From: Candidatus Peregrinibacteria bacterium CG11_big_fil_rev_8_21_14_0_20_46_8
GTDB lineage: Bacteria; Patescibacteriota; Gracilibacteria; UBA1369; UM-FILTER-53-11
Direction of reading: 5' to 3'
Assembly: GCA_002796025.1 (NCBI GenBank)
Contig: PCVQ01000061.1
Coordinates: 24,300 to 47,234, forward strand
DNA length: 22,935 bases
Every line of letters starts with the position of its first letter. The first letter of the stretch is position 1. The notes under the pieces were generated by a model. That model saw only the letters and a list, made by a program, of their open reading frames with translations. It searched no databases and had not been told where the DNA came from. Below, piece after piece: positions 14,766-21,376 of the stretch. The position numbers and the translations under genes were made by a program.

Positions 14766-15878
14766 TTATAAATCGCCCGGATGTATCCAGCGCCCTAACT
14801 CTTTCTCACTATCTACATACCCGCGCAATTCAACCTGCGATCCGCGATGCAGTGCAAAGTGCAGGTGTTGGCGTTCGCCGCCGGCTTCATCAGTAAATCC
14901 ATCTCCAAGCACGCCAAGTTTTGTGCCAGATGCAATATAATCGCCAATAGTATGATCGATACTTGTAAGATCTACATGGCCGTAGAGCGCTGTGAATACC
15001 TCTTCTTCAATATTGCACTCCTGAACAATTACGCCGCCGTAGCCGGTTGCAGTTTGTTTTATTTTTAATGGTCCGCCGCAATATGCAAAAAAGGGAACTT
15101 GCGTCTCGCCGGGCAGCGTTTCGAAATCTATGCCGGTGTGAAATCCACGAAAGCGTTCTGGTTGAACAGGGGATGTCGCCGACTCTATAAAGATGCCGAA
15201 TGGTTTTTTTGTAATACGCGATGCCGCCGATACTGCAGCTTGATCTTCTATTGGCATGTGCAAACTTGCACGATCATTATCAAAAATGAATGAGTCAATA
15301 AACTCCTCGAAAATTGGTGCATCGAGAGCAGGGTTGTACGCAATAACATAAAAAGTACTTGGATTTTTTTTTGTATGGCGAATATCGATCAGTTTATGCC
15401 GCTCATTCCTCCATGAAGGCTGCTGCGGAAAATGAGATACGCCGGGCTTTTTCTCTATCTCATATCGTACGGCTGCATGTCCATGCACTTCTGCATTTTC
15501 ACGCTCCAAAATGGTAACCGTATTGAGTGTTAAAAAAATATTTGCGGAAAATTTTCTAATAAAGATTTGTGATTGCTCCAGGGGCGAAGTTGCCGCTAGC
15601 GCCGGATCGTAAATATTTATCGATTCAATACCGGGGATATATGCAATCTGCCATGCTTTAGGAAGTTCTGCAGAAAAACGATAATCATCATTGTACTGTG
15701 CAAAATGGTGGCGCGTGGCGATTTTTTTTTCTGGTGCTGGAGTTTCTATTTGCTGCGGCAATTTAGTTTGGTTTGGAATTTGATCTTGCGCCGGCGGTTG
15801 TGTTGGGGCGCAGCCGGCAAGAAGCGCGACTCCCCAAAAAGCGGTGATAAAAACAGCGGCAAAAATATTATTTTTCAT
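14766..15878 (-). CDS. M23 (LytM-type) peptidase lipoprotein
   Basis: Predicted peptidoglycan endopeptidase or divisome regulator tethered to the outer face of the membrane. From ATG 15878 the protein is 370 aa with a signal peptide ending in a lipobox (LLAGC, Cys23). A Pro/Gln-rich spacer covers 26-50. A beta-rich N-terminal domain of unknown family (about 58-200) precedes the C-terminal M23 domain with FHTGIDF (H247, D251), ALYGHV (H301) and HLHFAL (H338, H340), the full set of zinc ligands and catalytic His. The open frame extends upstream to 16115, but the region has no good start and would overlap the divergent gene; the -10 six nt before 15878 and the signal peptide fix this start. Confidence 0.93.
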   Translation of the reverse strand: MKNNIFAAVFITAFWGVALLAGCAPTQPPAQDQIPNQTKLPQQIETPAPEKKIATRHHFAQYNDDYRFSAELPKAWQIAYIPGIESINIYDPALAATSPLEQSQIFIRKFSANIFLTLNTVTILERENAEVHGHAAVRYEIEKKPGVSHFPQQPSWRNERHKLIDIRHTKKNPSTFYVIAYNPALDAPIFEEFIDSFIFDNDRASLHMPIEDQAAVSAASRITKKPFGIFIESATSPVQPERFRGFHTGIDFETLPGETQVPFFAYCGGPLKIKQTATGYGGVIVQECNIEEEVFTALYGHVDLTSIDHTIGDYIASGTKLGVLGDGFTDEAGGERQHLHFALHRGSQVELRGYVDSEKELGRWIHPGDL

Positions 15879-15884
15879 GAGCTT

Positions 15885-15890
15885 ATTGTA
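15885..15890 (-). promoter_or_regulatory. -10 element, leaderless, for the M23 lipoprotein
   Basis: On the minus strand TACAAT ends 6 nt before ATG 15878, so transcription would begin at the start codon. No clear -35. Confidence 0.4.
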
Positions 15891-16016
15891 GCTTGAGTAA
15901 AAAAATACTTGCTCTATTTGTCGACCAATTTTTCTTCTGTAAAGATGCGTAATACAACATTTTTTGCCATACTCACGCAAGTGAACACTTTTTTTATTCT
16001 TAATCCTTTTCACTAT

Positions 16017-16020
16017 GGAG
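16017..16020 (+). promoter_or_regulatory. Shine-Dalgarno that decides the start of the gene at 16027
   Basis: GGAG lies 6 nt before ATG 16027 and overlaps the alternative ATG at 16015, which argues for 16027. It is one of the few good Shine-Dalgarno sites in the window. Confidence 0.6.
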
Positions 16021-16026
16021 TTTTCA

Positions 16027-16398
16027 ATGACACTTGCTCGTGTGATAGGACCAGTATTGGTTCTCGTATCACTCGGTGCGCTGCTCAACATGAAGCGGTT
16101 CATGGGCATGGTCAACGACTTTTTAAAAAATGAAGCGTTGATGTTTTATGCTGGTGTAGTGCATCTTGTCCTCGGTCTTGTGCTTGTTATGAAGCACAAC
16201 TATTGGGTCGGCAGCTGGGAAGTTATCATTACAATCCTTGTCTGGCTTGTGCTGGTTAAAGGAGCACTCATCGTAGTATTTCCGGAGCAGGCAGTTGAGA
16301 TTTCAAAATCTTGGAAGAGTAAAAATATGCTCACGTTCTGGGCAGTTGTAGATTTGATCGTGGGCGGTGCATTGATTTATGTTTCGTATCTTGTTTAG
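16027..16398 (+). CDS. Small four-helix integral membrane protein
   Basis: 123 aa and almost entirely hydrophobic: predicted transmembrane helices at about 5-20, 36-54, 63-83 and 104-121. Short loops carry charged residues (NMKRFMGMVNDFLKNEA, KSWKSKN). No family recognised beyond a general resemblance to small DoxX-size or DUF-type integral membrane proteins common in Patescibacteria. It is divergent from the M23 lipoprotein, has a clear Shine-Dalgarno and ends just before a bidirectional terminator. Function cannot be given. Confidence 0.8.
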   Translation: MTLARVIGPVLVLVSLGALLNMKRFMGMVNDFLKNEALMFYAGVVHLVLGLVLVMKHNYWVGSWEVIITILVWLVLVKGALIVVFPEQAVEISKSWKSKNMLTFWAVVDLIVGGALIYVSYLV

Positions 16399-16410
16399 AA
16401 AAATAAACTA

Positions 16411-16449
16411 AAAAGGGCCCCAGCACATAAATGTGATAGGGGCTCTTTT
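16411..16449. terminator. Bidirectional intrinsic terminator
   Basis: AAAAGGGCCCC (16411-16421) pairs with GGGGCTCTTTT (16439-16449), 11 bp with one G-U, and an inner CACAT/ATGTG hairpin caps it. On the plus strand TTTTGTGT follows; on the minus strand the stem runs into TTTTTAGTTTATTTTT. It serves the membrane protein gene and the convergent histone-like gene. Confidence 0.85.
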
Positions 16450-16502
16450 GTGTCGTTGTAAAATTAGTGAGTCGTGATAAGTACAGTGAATCGTGGTGAA
16501 CT

Positions 16503-16619
16503 TTACTTCTTCGTTTTCTTTGCAGCCTTTTTTTTGACTGTCTTCTTAGCAGGCTTCTTAGCTGCTTTCTTAGCAGGCTTTGCAGCCGCTTTTTTCTTCG
16601 CAGCTTTTTTCATAGCCAT
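16503..16619 (-). CDS. Histone-H1-like Lys/Ala/Pro-rich peptide
   Basis: 38 aa: only Lys, Ala, Pro, Thr, Val and Met, with about half Lys. It shows the AAKKPAKK-type repeats of the histone H1 C-terminal tail and of bacterial Hc1-like/AlgP-like proteins. Such tails bind DNA or RNA without a fixed fold, so a chromatin-compacting or RNA-binding role is a fair inference. The frame begins ATG GCT ATG; the second ATG (16613) is an alternative start. The codon pattern is regular with both AAA/AAG and GCA/GCT in use, which suggests a translated gene rather than a chance repeat. It lies between a bidirectional terminator and the GerMN lipoprotein gene. Confidence 0.75.
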   Translation of the reverse strand: MAMKKAAKKKAAAKPAKKAAKKPAKKTVKKKAAKKTKK

Positions 16620-16667
16620 AGAGTGAAGAAGTTAAGAAATAGAATGAGAAAATTATCTTCTTACTTT

Positions 16668-17717
16668 TTAATAAATACAAGAGGTACTTTGCGAAATTGC
16701 ATGCGGCGTTTTAAGTACATCACTATTTAGCTCGAACTCGATATTGAGCTGAAAATAATTTTCAGGAATTAAATAGAAACATCCTGCGCGCTCCCATGTT
16801 GCGCCGTCGTCTTCAGTAACAAAGCGAACAAGATTTCCCTCACCACTGCCGGCACCGCGGTCGTCTGCAATATCTACAAAGATCGCATTATCAGCAGTGA
16901 ATATTCCCACCGGATTGAATTTCATTTTTTGTCCGGGTTGCGCCGGATCGTCAGGATTTTTTACGGTGAAAAATTTGTGCCACGTTTTTCCGAGGTCGGT
17001 GCTGCGAAGTATTCCGGCCCATGGTGTTGCATTGCGCGGTACCTCAATATTCCAATTTAAATTCGGCTGGCGAATCATTGCATACATGGAATCGTCATTG
17101 CCGACGACCAGTGTTGTTGGATATTGATTTTTATATATGTAATCTGGATAGTTTTTTGGCGGCGCGTTCTGTAAATACGTAAGTTCTAATATGCGCTCGC
17201 TATTCGCATCACACGTGCCGCTCTCTTTCGGACACTCCATCTGCATCCATTCATAAAAAGTTGCTGCCGAACCATCGATCGTATGAATTACTCGTTCGAT
17301 ATTGTTGAGCTGTGTCAGTGAATTTTCGACAGGCACCAAAAAACTTTGGCTTCCGCAGCTGGTACTGGCATTGGGAATCGCCCGTCGAATGTCGCGCCAA
17401 TCCACAAAAGCAATACCGTCGTCAACTTTTATATCGCGCAGTGCGCCTGGACCCGTTTCGGTATCAAACCAAAATGGCTGGAGTCCCCCTTGCTGTTCAC
17501 TCCGGGTTGGACCATCAAAAAGCTCAAGCATCGCTGCAAATTCGCCGGGCAGTTCGGCAGGCACTTCACGATATACTCCTTCCGTCTTTCCACAATCCTG
17601 AAAATTTTCGTTATCACGTTCGCTACTAAAATGGACCGTCACTTCTCGAGTCGGTGTATTTTTTAAACAAGCGGTCAAAGCAATGCCGATTATAAAAACG
17701 AGTATTATTTTTTTCAT
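16668..17717 (-). CDS. Lipoprotein with GerMN domain and Asp-box repeats
   Basis: 349 aa from ATG 17717. Signal peptide with lipobox (ALTAC, Cys17). Residues about 25-160 match the GerMN (sporulation/germination-type) domain: VTVHFSS, ELFDGPTR, DGIAFVDWRD, SLTQLNNIERV, TIDG. The C-terminal half has two Asp-box/BNR motifs, STDLGKTW (239-246) and TEDDGATW (301-308), as in sialidase-type beta-propellers or YCF48-like proteins, here only as a short two-repeat section. Likely an exported, lipid-anchored envelope protein; the ligand is unknown. The open frame extends to 17798 but the signal peptide and the -10 at 17724-17729 point to 17717. Confidence 0.85.
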   Translation of the reverse strand: MKKIILVFIIGIALTACLKNTPTREVTVHFSSERDNENFQDCGKTEGVYREVPAELPGEFAAMLELFDGPTRSEQQGGLQPFWFDTETGPGALRDIKVDDGIAFVDWRDIRRAIPNASTSCGSQSFLVPVENSLTQLNNIERVIHTIDGSAATFYEWMQMECPKESGTCDANSERILELTYLQNAPPKNYPDYIYKNQYPTTLVVGNDDSMYAMIRQPNLNWNIEVPRNATPWAGILRSTDLGKTWHKFFTVKNPDDPAQPGQKMKFNPVGIFTADNAIFVDIADDRGAGSGEGNLVRFVTEDDGATWERAGCFYLIPENYFQLNIEFELNSDVLKTPHAISQSTSCIY

Positions 17718-17723
17718 ATAAGC

Positions 17724-17729
17724 AGTATA
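17724..17729 (-). promoter_or_regulatory. -10 element, leaderless, for the GerMN lipoprotein
   Basis: On the minus strand TATACT ends 6 nt before ATG 17717, in the 16-nt gap after the sigma-like gene. No -35 at the usual distance; the region upstream is coding. Confidence 0.45.
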
Positions 17730-17733
17730 GCAA

Positions 17734-18249
17734 CTAGAGCGTTTCGTAGTTGTATAAAAAGGGATCGTGTTCACTTGAATTATCCTCTTCCGCTCCACAC
17801 AAGTCGTCGGGAGTAGTTTCTTTGAGTTTAAAAAGTGCCTGTACTTCTATTTGGCGTACTCGTTCACGAGTCAGATTCATGCGCTCGCCAATTTCTTCGA
17901 GATGTAGCCCACGTGTTCCATCAGCGATGTCGAGTGCGCACGAAGCATCTGCTGGCATTTCGTCAGGTCCCTTATCTGGAAAGTTTAATTTTATAGAGCC
18001 TGTGACTGGATTACTATCGAGATATAGATTATATCTGCAACCCACGTAAGGACATGGGCGCTCGACATCTATACAATCAGCGCGGGTTTTTGGTCGAGAT
18101 GTTTCTAAGTCAGTCACTTCATCAGGAAGTACCGCAAGTGCCTCCCGGCGAGCCTTGCGCCTTTCTCTTGTAAGTTGTTTAACCGTAAGCGTTCTGGGCT
18201 TTTGGGGCTTCTCGCGCTTTTCAATATCTAATTTAGATTTTGCGTGCAT
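17734..18249 (-). CDS. Sigma-70 region-4-like DNA-binding protein with four cysteines
   Basis: 171 aa. The C-terminal part (about 105-145) is a sigma-70 region-4 helix-turn-helix: LHLEEIGERMNLTRERVRQIEVQALFKLK with the NLTRERVRQIE recognition helix. There is no region 2, so it cannot act as a full sigma factor. In front is a conserved block with RADCIDVERPCPYVGCRYNL, SIKLNFP and SCALDIADG; Cys59, Cys66, Cys71 and Cys104 could bind zinc or an Fe-S cluster. I recall bacterial proteins of this layout annotated as sigma-70 region-4 proteins, but their role is not known to me. The first 55 residues are basic and probably disordered. The ATG lies inside the O-methyltransferase gene with a 17-nt overlap. 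Confidence 0.88.
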   Translation of the reverse strand: MHAKSKLDIEKREKPQKPRTLTVKQLTRERRKARREALAVLPDEVTDLETSRPKTRADCIDVERPCPYVGCRYNLYLDSNPVTGSIKLNFPDKGPDEMPADASCALDIADGTRGLHLEEIGERMNLTRERVRQIEVQALFKLKETTPDDLCGAEEDNSSEHDPFLYNYETL

Positions 18250-18853
18250 AATTTTTTGTAAAATGACTTATGAGCAATCCATCGTCGATATCGACGAATT
18301 CGGTAGTATAGAACGGACTTTTTTCCAGATATTCACGGTAGGATTTTGTGTGTTCGGCAAAATCTTTCATATTATCGGCAACGATAATTGCTCCGTCCGC
18401 GAGCTGTGGTTCAAACAATTTAAGATAGTCGAGATACTCTCGTTTGCCTGCATCTATAAAAATAAAATCGGCTCGTGGCTTTTGCGTCTTTAAAAAAGTG
18501 ATGATGTCGGAGTGGATGCATTCGATTACTTTGTCTAAACCTGCGCGCCGTATATATTCGCGCGCTTCTTCTACTTTGAATTTTTCACGCTCTACGGTCA
18601 TCACACGGCCACCATATTGCGCAGCAGCTTTCCCGAGCCACAGCGCCGAGTATCCTACACTTGTACCCAGCTCTAAAATTGTGCGCGGTTGCTCGCGCAT
18701 AACTAACTCGTATAAAAATTCAGCGGTCTTGCGCCCCACAATCCACAGTCCAACATTTACATGCATCTGCCATTTTTTTTGGTATCGCTTTGGAATACCA
18801 TGTTCGCGGAATTCGCGGTCCAGTGCTTCGATTTCTTTAATTATTTCTAGCAT
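18233..18853 (-). CDS. SAM-dependent O-methyltransferase (family 3 type)
   Basis: 206 aa, the normal length for the catechol/caffeoyl-CoA-type O-methyltransferase family. Motif I is ILELGTSVGYSALWLG (about 58-73), motif II VMTVEREKFKVEEAREYI, then DFIFIDAGKREYLDYLKL and IIVADNM, whose Asp and Asn-containing motifs normally hold the divalent metal. The hydroxyl substrate cannot be deduced. The first codons overlap the end of the unknown gene upstream by 17 nt and its own end overlaps the sigma-like gene by 17 nt, which argues for coupled translation and a shared job. No Shine-Dalgarno of its own. Confidence 0.9.
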   Translation of the reverse strand: MLEIIKEIEALDREFREHGIPKRYQKKWQMHVNVGLWIVGRKTAEFLYELVMREQPRTILELGTSVGYSALWLGKAAAQYGGRVMTVEREKFKVEEAREYIRRAGLDKVIECIHSDIITFLKTQKPRADFIFIDAGKREYLDYLKLFEPQLADGAIIVADNMKDFAEHTKSYREYLEKSPFYTTEFVDIDDGLLISHFTKNYARKI

Positions 18854-19568
18854 CCGGAATATGCAAGGTAACTAAAGGGGCGATTCTGGTTTGCGCTTCC
18901 CAAATTTTAGAATGTACTTCGCCTATATGTTCTTCTTGAAGCGGTACACGAAAGCCAAGAAATTGAGTATGTAATTTAGTTCTAAATTGCTGACAAAGTT
19001 CTAAAGCTCCGGAGTTTTGATGAATACTTTCTTCTGTTTCTCCATCGATAATTGCAAATTCTTCAGCTAGATTTCCCGCACTAACAATTCTTTCTGCGCT
19101 ATCGTTGTAAACTCTGCGAACTGCTGCAACCGTGTAGCGTTGACCTTTTTGAATTCCAGGAATAACCGTAATGTGCGGGTGCGGACCAGGTGTTTCGATT
19201 GGAGGATGTGCATCGCGTTGGCTAAATATATTCCGTGCATACGGTTCAATAATAATTCGTTGTAATGGCAATCGAGTATCGGGCTGCTGACGATAAAAGC
19301 GTGCCCATGCAACTTTTTGCTGTTCTTCATTACTAACTTGCGTATTTTTCAGGACAGCTCCAATAAACTGCCGCAGCATATCAGCTGTTGATTGTTGCTC
19401 TAATGCCAGACGAAATTCTCTTTCTTTCTTGGCAGTTTTATTAAAAACTCTTTTTAATTCCTCAAAGCCTCTGTCACCTAAATGCTCCGCTGGTGTAGCA
19501 TATCCAAATGACATCCAGCGTTCGCCAGCTTCTGCCGGGCCACGAAATTGTTTTGGTAGTTTGACCAT
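18837..19568 (-). CDS. Unknown 243-aa protein heading the methyltransferase/sigma-like run
   Basis: Not recognised. The N-terminal half (about 1-100) is helical and charged (FEELKRVFNKTAKKEREFRLALEQQ). The C-terminal half is beta-rich and opens with PHPHITVIPG; a second HxQ-type site, KLHTQFLGF, follows some 80 residues later. Two such His motifs recall 2H phosphoesterases, but spacing and context are not convincing and I give this only as a hint. No signal peptide or membrane segment. It has the best leaderless promoter of the minus strand (TTGACG-N16-TATACT, 9 nt before ATG) and is the first gene of a run of three overlapping genes, so it probably works with the methyltransferase and sigma-like protein. 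Confidence 0.75.
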   Translation of the reverse strand: MVKLPKQFRGPAEAGERWMSFGYATPAEHLGDRGFEELKRVFNKTAKKEREFRLALEQQSTADMLRQFIGAVLKNTQVSNEEQQKVAWARFYRQQPDTRLPLQRIIIEPYARNIFSQRDAHPPIETPGPHPHITVIPGIQKGQRYTVAAVRRVYNDSAERIVSAGNLAEEFAIIDGETEESIHQNSGALELCQQFRTKLHTQFLGFRVPLQEEHIGEVHSKIWEAQTRIAPLVTLHIPDARNN

Positions 19569-19577
19569 AAGGTCAGC

Positions 19578-19605
19578 AGTATACGATTTTCTTGCTCTAC
19601 GTCAA
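19578..19605 (-). promoter_or_regulatory. Strong promoter for the 19568-17734 gene run
   Basis: On the minus strand TTGACG (19600-19605), 16-nt spacer, TATACT (19578-19583), then 9 nt to ATG 19568. The -35 holds the TGA stop of the upstream dehydrogenase gene. The predicted 5' leader is about 2 nt. Confidence 0.6.
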
Positions 19606-20729
19606 GCTGCAGGGAAGCTCACTTTATAGAGTAGACCGGCTTTATCATCAGAAATATAGAGTGCACCTTCATGAAAAATTAAATCAACCGGGCGCCCAAG
19701 GGCGCGGTTATCTTCGGTGAGCCAGCCGGTAATAAAGTCATGCATTCTAATAAAATTTCCCGCTGCATCAAGTTCGGCGCGCACTATTTTATAGCCGGTG
19801 GGCACCGTGCGGTTCCATGAGCCGTGATAGGCAATGAGCACATCATCGGAATTAGGAATAAATGCAAGGCCAAGCGGCGCTGAATGTGCCTGCAAGTCGA
19901 TATGCGAGGGTTCAGTGTCTTCGCACGGATCACGAATGTACTGATTTTTGTCGAAGTTTGTGTCATGAATTTGTTTGCCGTAGCAAATTGGCCAGCCGTA
20001 GTTTTTTCCGGCCTCAATAATATTTACCTCATCCGGCGGCAGATCGTCACCCAGACGGTCGCGCCCCATCTCAGTTGCCCAAAGTGCATCTGTCTTCGGG
20101 TGCCATGTAAAAAAGACCGCATTTCGCAATCCGTCCGCTACCAATTCAAATTCGCTGCCGTCGCGGTTCATTTTATATATAGCGGCATAGCGAGGATCCG
20201 GCTCTTCACATACATCACATGATGAGCCGATAGAGATATACAATTTATTATCCGGTCCAAACCCGAGTGTGCGCGTAAAATGGCGTCCGCTTGGAGGTAA
20301 ATCGATAATTTTTTCCGGCGAACTGTCATCGCAGTACACGCACGTACGTACAATTTGATGTTCCTCTGCAATATAAAGAGTAAATGGATTTTTGGGATCA
20401 AAGGCCAAGCCGTGTGGCCGCTGCAAATTTTGAAACATCGGAGTTTTTCGTACTACAGCGCCATTCTCGATTTCCAGCAGCCATACCGTGTTACTCCGCG
20501 TTGCGCTCACCCACATATTTCCGCGTTCATCAAAGCGCATGGCGCGGGCATTGGGAATTCCATCTGCAAATATTTCAATAGAAAAACCATCGGGCAGTTG
20601 CAATGGCATGTCCACTGAGGGTGGAGGAAGAACTACCGGTTTTATTCCAGGCCAGAAGCGGTACGCTGCAAAGGCTCCTACTCCCATGAGAATTAAAAAG
20701 ACCAAAGAAAATATCCAGTTCTTTTTCAT
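19602..20729 (-). CDS. PQQ-dependent sugar dehydrogenase (GDH/sorbosone type) homologue
   Basis: 375 aa, anchored or exported by an N-terminal hydrophobic segment (about 4-25). It has the six-bladed propeller pattern of soluble aldose/sorbosone dehydrogenases: RAMRFDERGNMWVSA, HGLAFDPKNPFTLYIAE, GRHFTRTLGFGPDNKLYISIGSSC, WATEMGRDRLGDDLPPDEVN, KNYGWPICYG, and IAYHGSWNRTVPTGYKIVR. The family oxidises sugars in the periplasm or at the surface with PQQ. Two CxxC motifs (CVYC, CDVC) are unusual but occur in relatives. I chose ATG 20729 (MKKNWIF) because it starts the signal segment and is 7 nt after an extended -10; the frame opens further upstream through a terminator hairpin and cannot be translated that far. 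Whether PQQ is really bound is not certain. Confidence 0.88.
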   Translation of the reverse strand: MKKNWIFSLVFLILMGVGAFAAYRFWPGIKPVVLPPPSVDMPLQLPDGFSIEIFADGIPNARAMRFDERGNMWVSATRSNTVWLLEIENGAVVRKTPMFQNLQRPHGLAFDPKNPFTLYIAEEHQIVRTCVYCDDSSPEKIIDLPPSGRHFTRTLGFGPDNKLYISIGSSCDVCEEPDPRYAAIYKMNRDGSEFELVADGLRNAVFFTWHPKTDALWATEMGRDRLGDDLPPDEVNIIEAGKNYGWPICYGKQIHDTNFDKNQYIRDPCEDTEPSHIDLQAHSAPLGLAFIPNSDDVLIAYHGSWNRTVPTGYKIVRAELDAAGNFIRMHDFITGWLTEDNRALGRPVDLIFHEGALYISDDKAGLLYKVSFPAA

Positions 20730-20736
20730 ATGTATT

Positions 20737-20745
20737 ATTTTATCA
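20737..20745 (-). promoter_or_regulatory. Extended -10 promoter, leaderless, for the sugar dehydrogenase
   Basis: On the minus strand TGA-TAAAAT (hexamer 20737-20742, TGn 20743-20745) ends 7 nt before ATG 20729, directly after the terminator of the upstream gene. Confidence 0.45.
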
Positions 20746-20752
20746 TCCATTA

Positions 20753-20780
20753 AAAAACCCCGCAGTAAAGCGGGGTTTTT
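20753..20780 (-). terminator. Intrinsic terminator after the DUF378 gene
   Basis: AAAAACCCCGC (20753-20763) and GCGGGGTTTTT (20770-20780) form a perfect 11-bp stem with a 6-nt loop. On the minus strand it ends in TTTTTT, 24 nt after the DUF378 stop. Confidence 0.92.
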
Positions 20781-20803
20781 ATTCGTCCTACTATATAAAA
20801 CGC

Positions 20804-21028
20804 TTAGCAGCACTTCTTTCCCATCAACATCATAACAAGAACCTTCACTGCCATAACACCTACAAGTAAGTAGATGATCCACTCAACTGTTGGCCACTGG
20901 CCAAGGAGCAGATTAACGACATTAAGATTGCGGTCTAAAAAGCCGCCAAGACCAACGAGACCCCAGTTTAAGCCGCCGATGAGCAGCAATATGGTAGAGG
21001 GCCAACACCATGCAGATTTTCCTTCCAT
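20804..21028 (-). CDS. DUF378 family membrane protein
   Basis: 74 aa, two transmembrane helices. The signature LLLIGGLNWGLVGLGGF (about 14-30) and IIYLLVGVMAVKVL (about 51-64) are those of DUF378, small inner-membrane proteins of unknown role that are common across bacteria. The tail GKKCC has a Cys pair, which is not a general family trait. Single-gene unit with its own terminator; the start ATG 21028 has no clear Shine-Dalgarno. No function can be assigned. Confidence 0.9.
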   Translation of the reverse strand: MEGKSAWCWPSTILLLIGGLNWGLVGLGGFLDRNLNVVNLLLGQWPTVEWIIYLLVGVMAVKVLVMMLMGKKCC

Positions 21029-21085
21029 GATAAAGTGGTTAGGGATAACTGATCAATTTTAATACTATTTCGTAACCAAGTGCAA

Positions 21086-21356
21086 ATGGAGCAAGTAATA
21101 ATTCGCATTACCGGCAAGGTGCAGGGGGTGTTTTTTCGTGCAGAAGCAAAAAAGCGCGCCGATGCTTGGAATATAAAAGGATATGCAAAAAATCTTTCTG
21201 ATGGTTCGGTTGAGGTGTGTGCACAGGGTGAGCCGGATGCAGTGCGAAAGTTAATTGAAGTGGTGCCGGCACGGCCCGGAGCAGGCACGTGTTGTGGATA
21301 TACGTGTGAAGCAACAAGAAATGGCTGCACCGGTTGAAGATTTTACAATTAGGTAA
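21086..21356 (+). pseudogene. acyP: Acylphosphatase with a +1 frameshift
   Basis: Acylphosphatases hydrolyse carboxyl-phosphate bonds of small metabolites. The first part is textbook: ITGKVQGVFFRAEAKKRA with the catalytic Arg, and GYAKNLSDGSVEV with the catalytic Asn. In the first frame the product leaves the family after LIE (EVVPARPGAGTCC...) and stops at 21337. If one G in GAAGTGG near 21260 is dropped, the frame reads IEWCRHGPEQARVVDIRV and ends EDFTIR at 21354-21356, exactly the family's C-terminus. So a one-base insertion separates two good halves; it is either a sequencing/assembly error, a recent mutation or, less likely, recoding, as no slippery run is seen. The start is ATG 21086; a GTG at 21080 also exists. 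Confidence 0.85.
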
Positions 21357-21370
21357 TTATATTGTATAAT
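21342..21370 (+). promoter_or_regulatory. Strong leaderless promoter of the PEBP-like gene
   Basis: TTTACA (21342-21347), 17-nt spacer, perfect TATAAT (21365-21370), then 6 nt to ATG 21377. The -35 lies in the final codons of the acylphosphatase. Predicted transcription start is the A of ATG. Confidence 0.65.
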
Positions 21371-21376
21371 ATAATT

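Noticed and set aside
15879..16115. N-terminal extension of the M23 lipoprotein to 16115
   Set aside because: The lipobox signal peptide begins at 15878, a -10 lies just upstream, and the extension overlaps the divergent membrane gene.
21255..21265. Programmed frameshift in acylphosphatase
   Set aside because: No slippery heptamer or downstream structure seen, and the family is not known for recoding; error or mutation is more likely.
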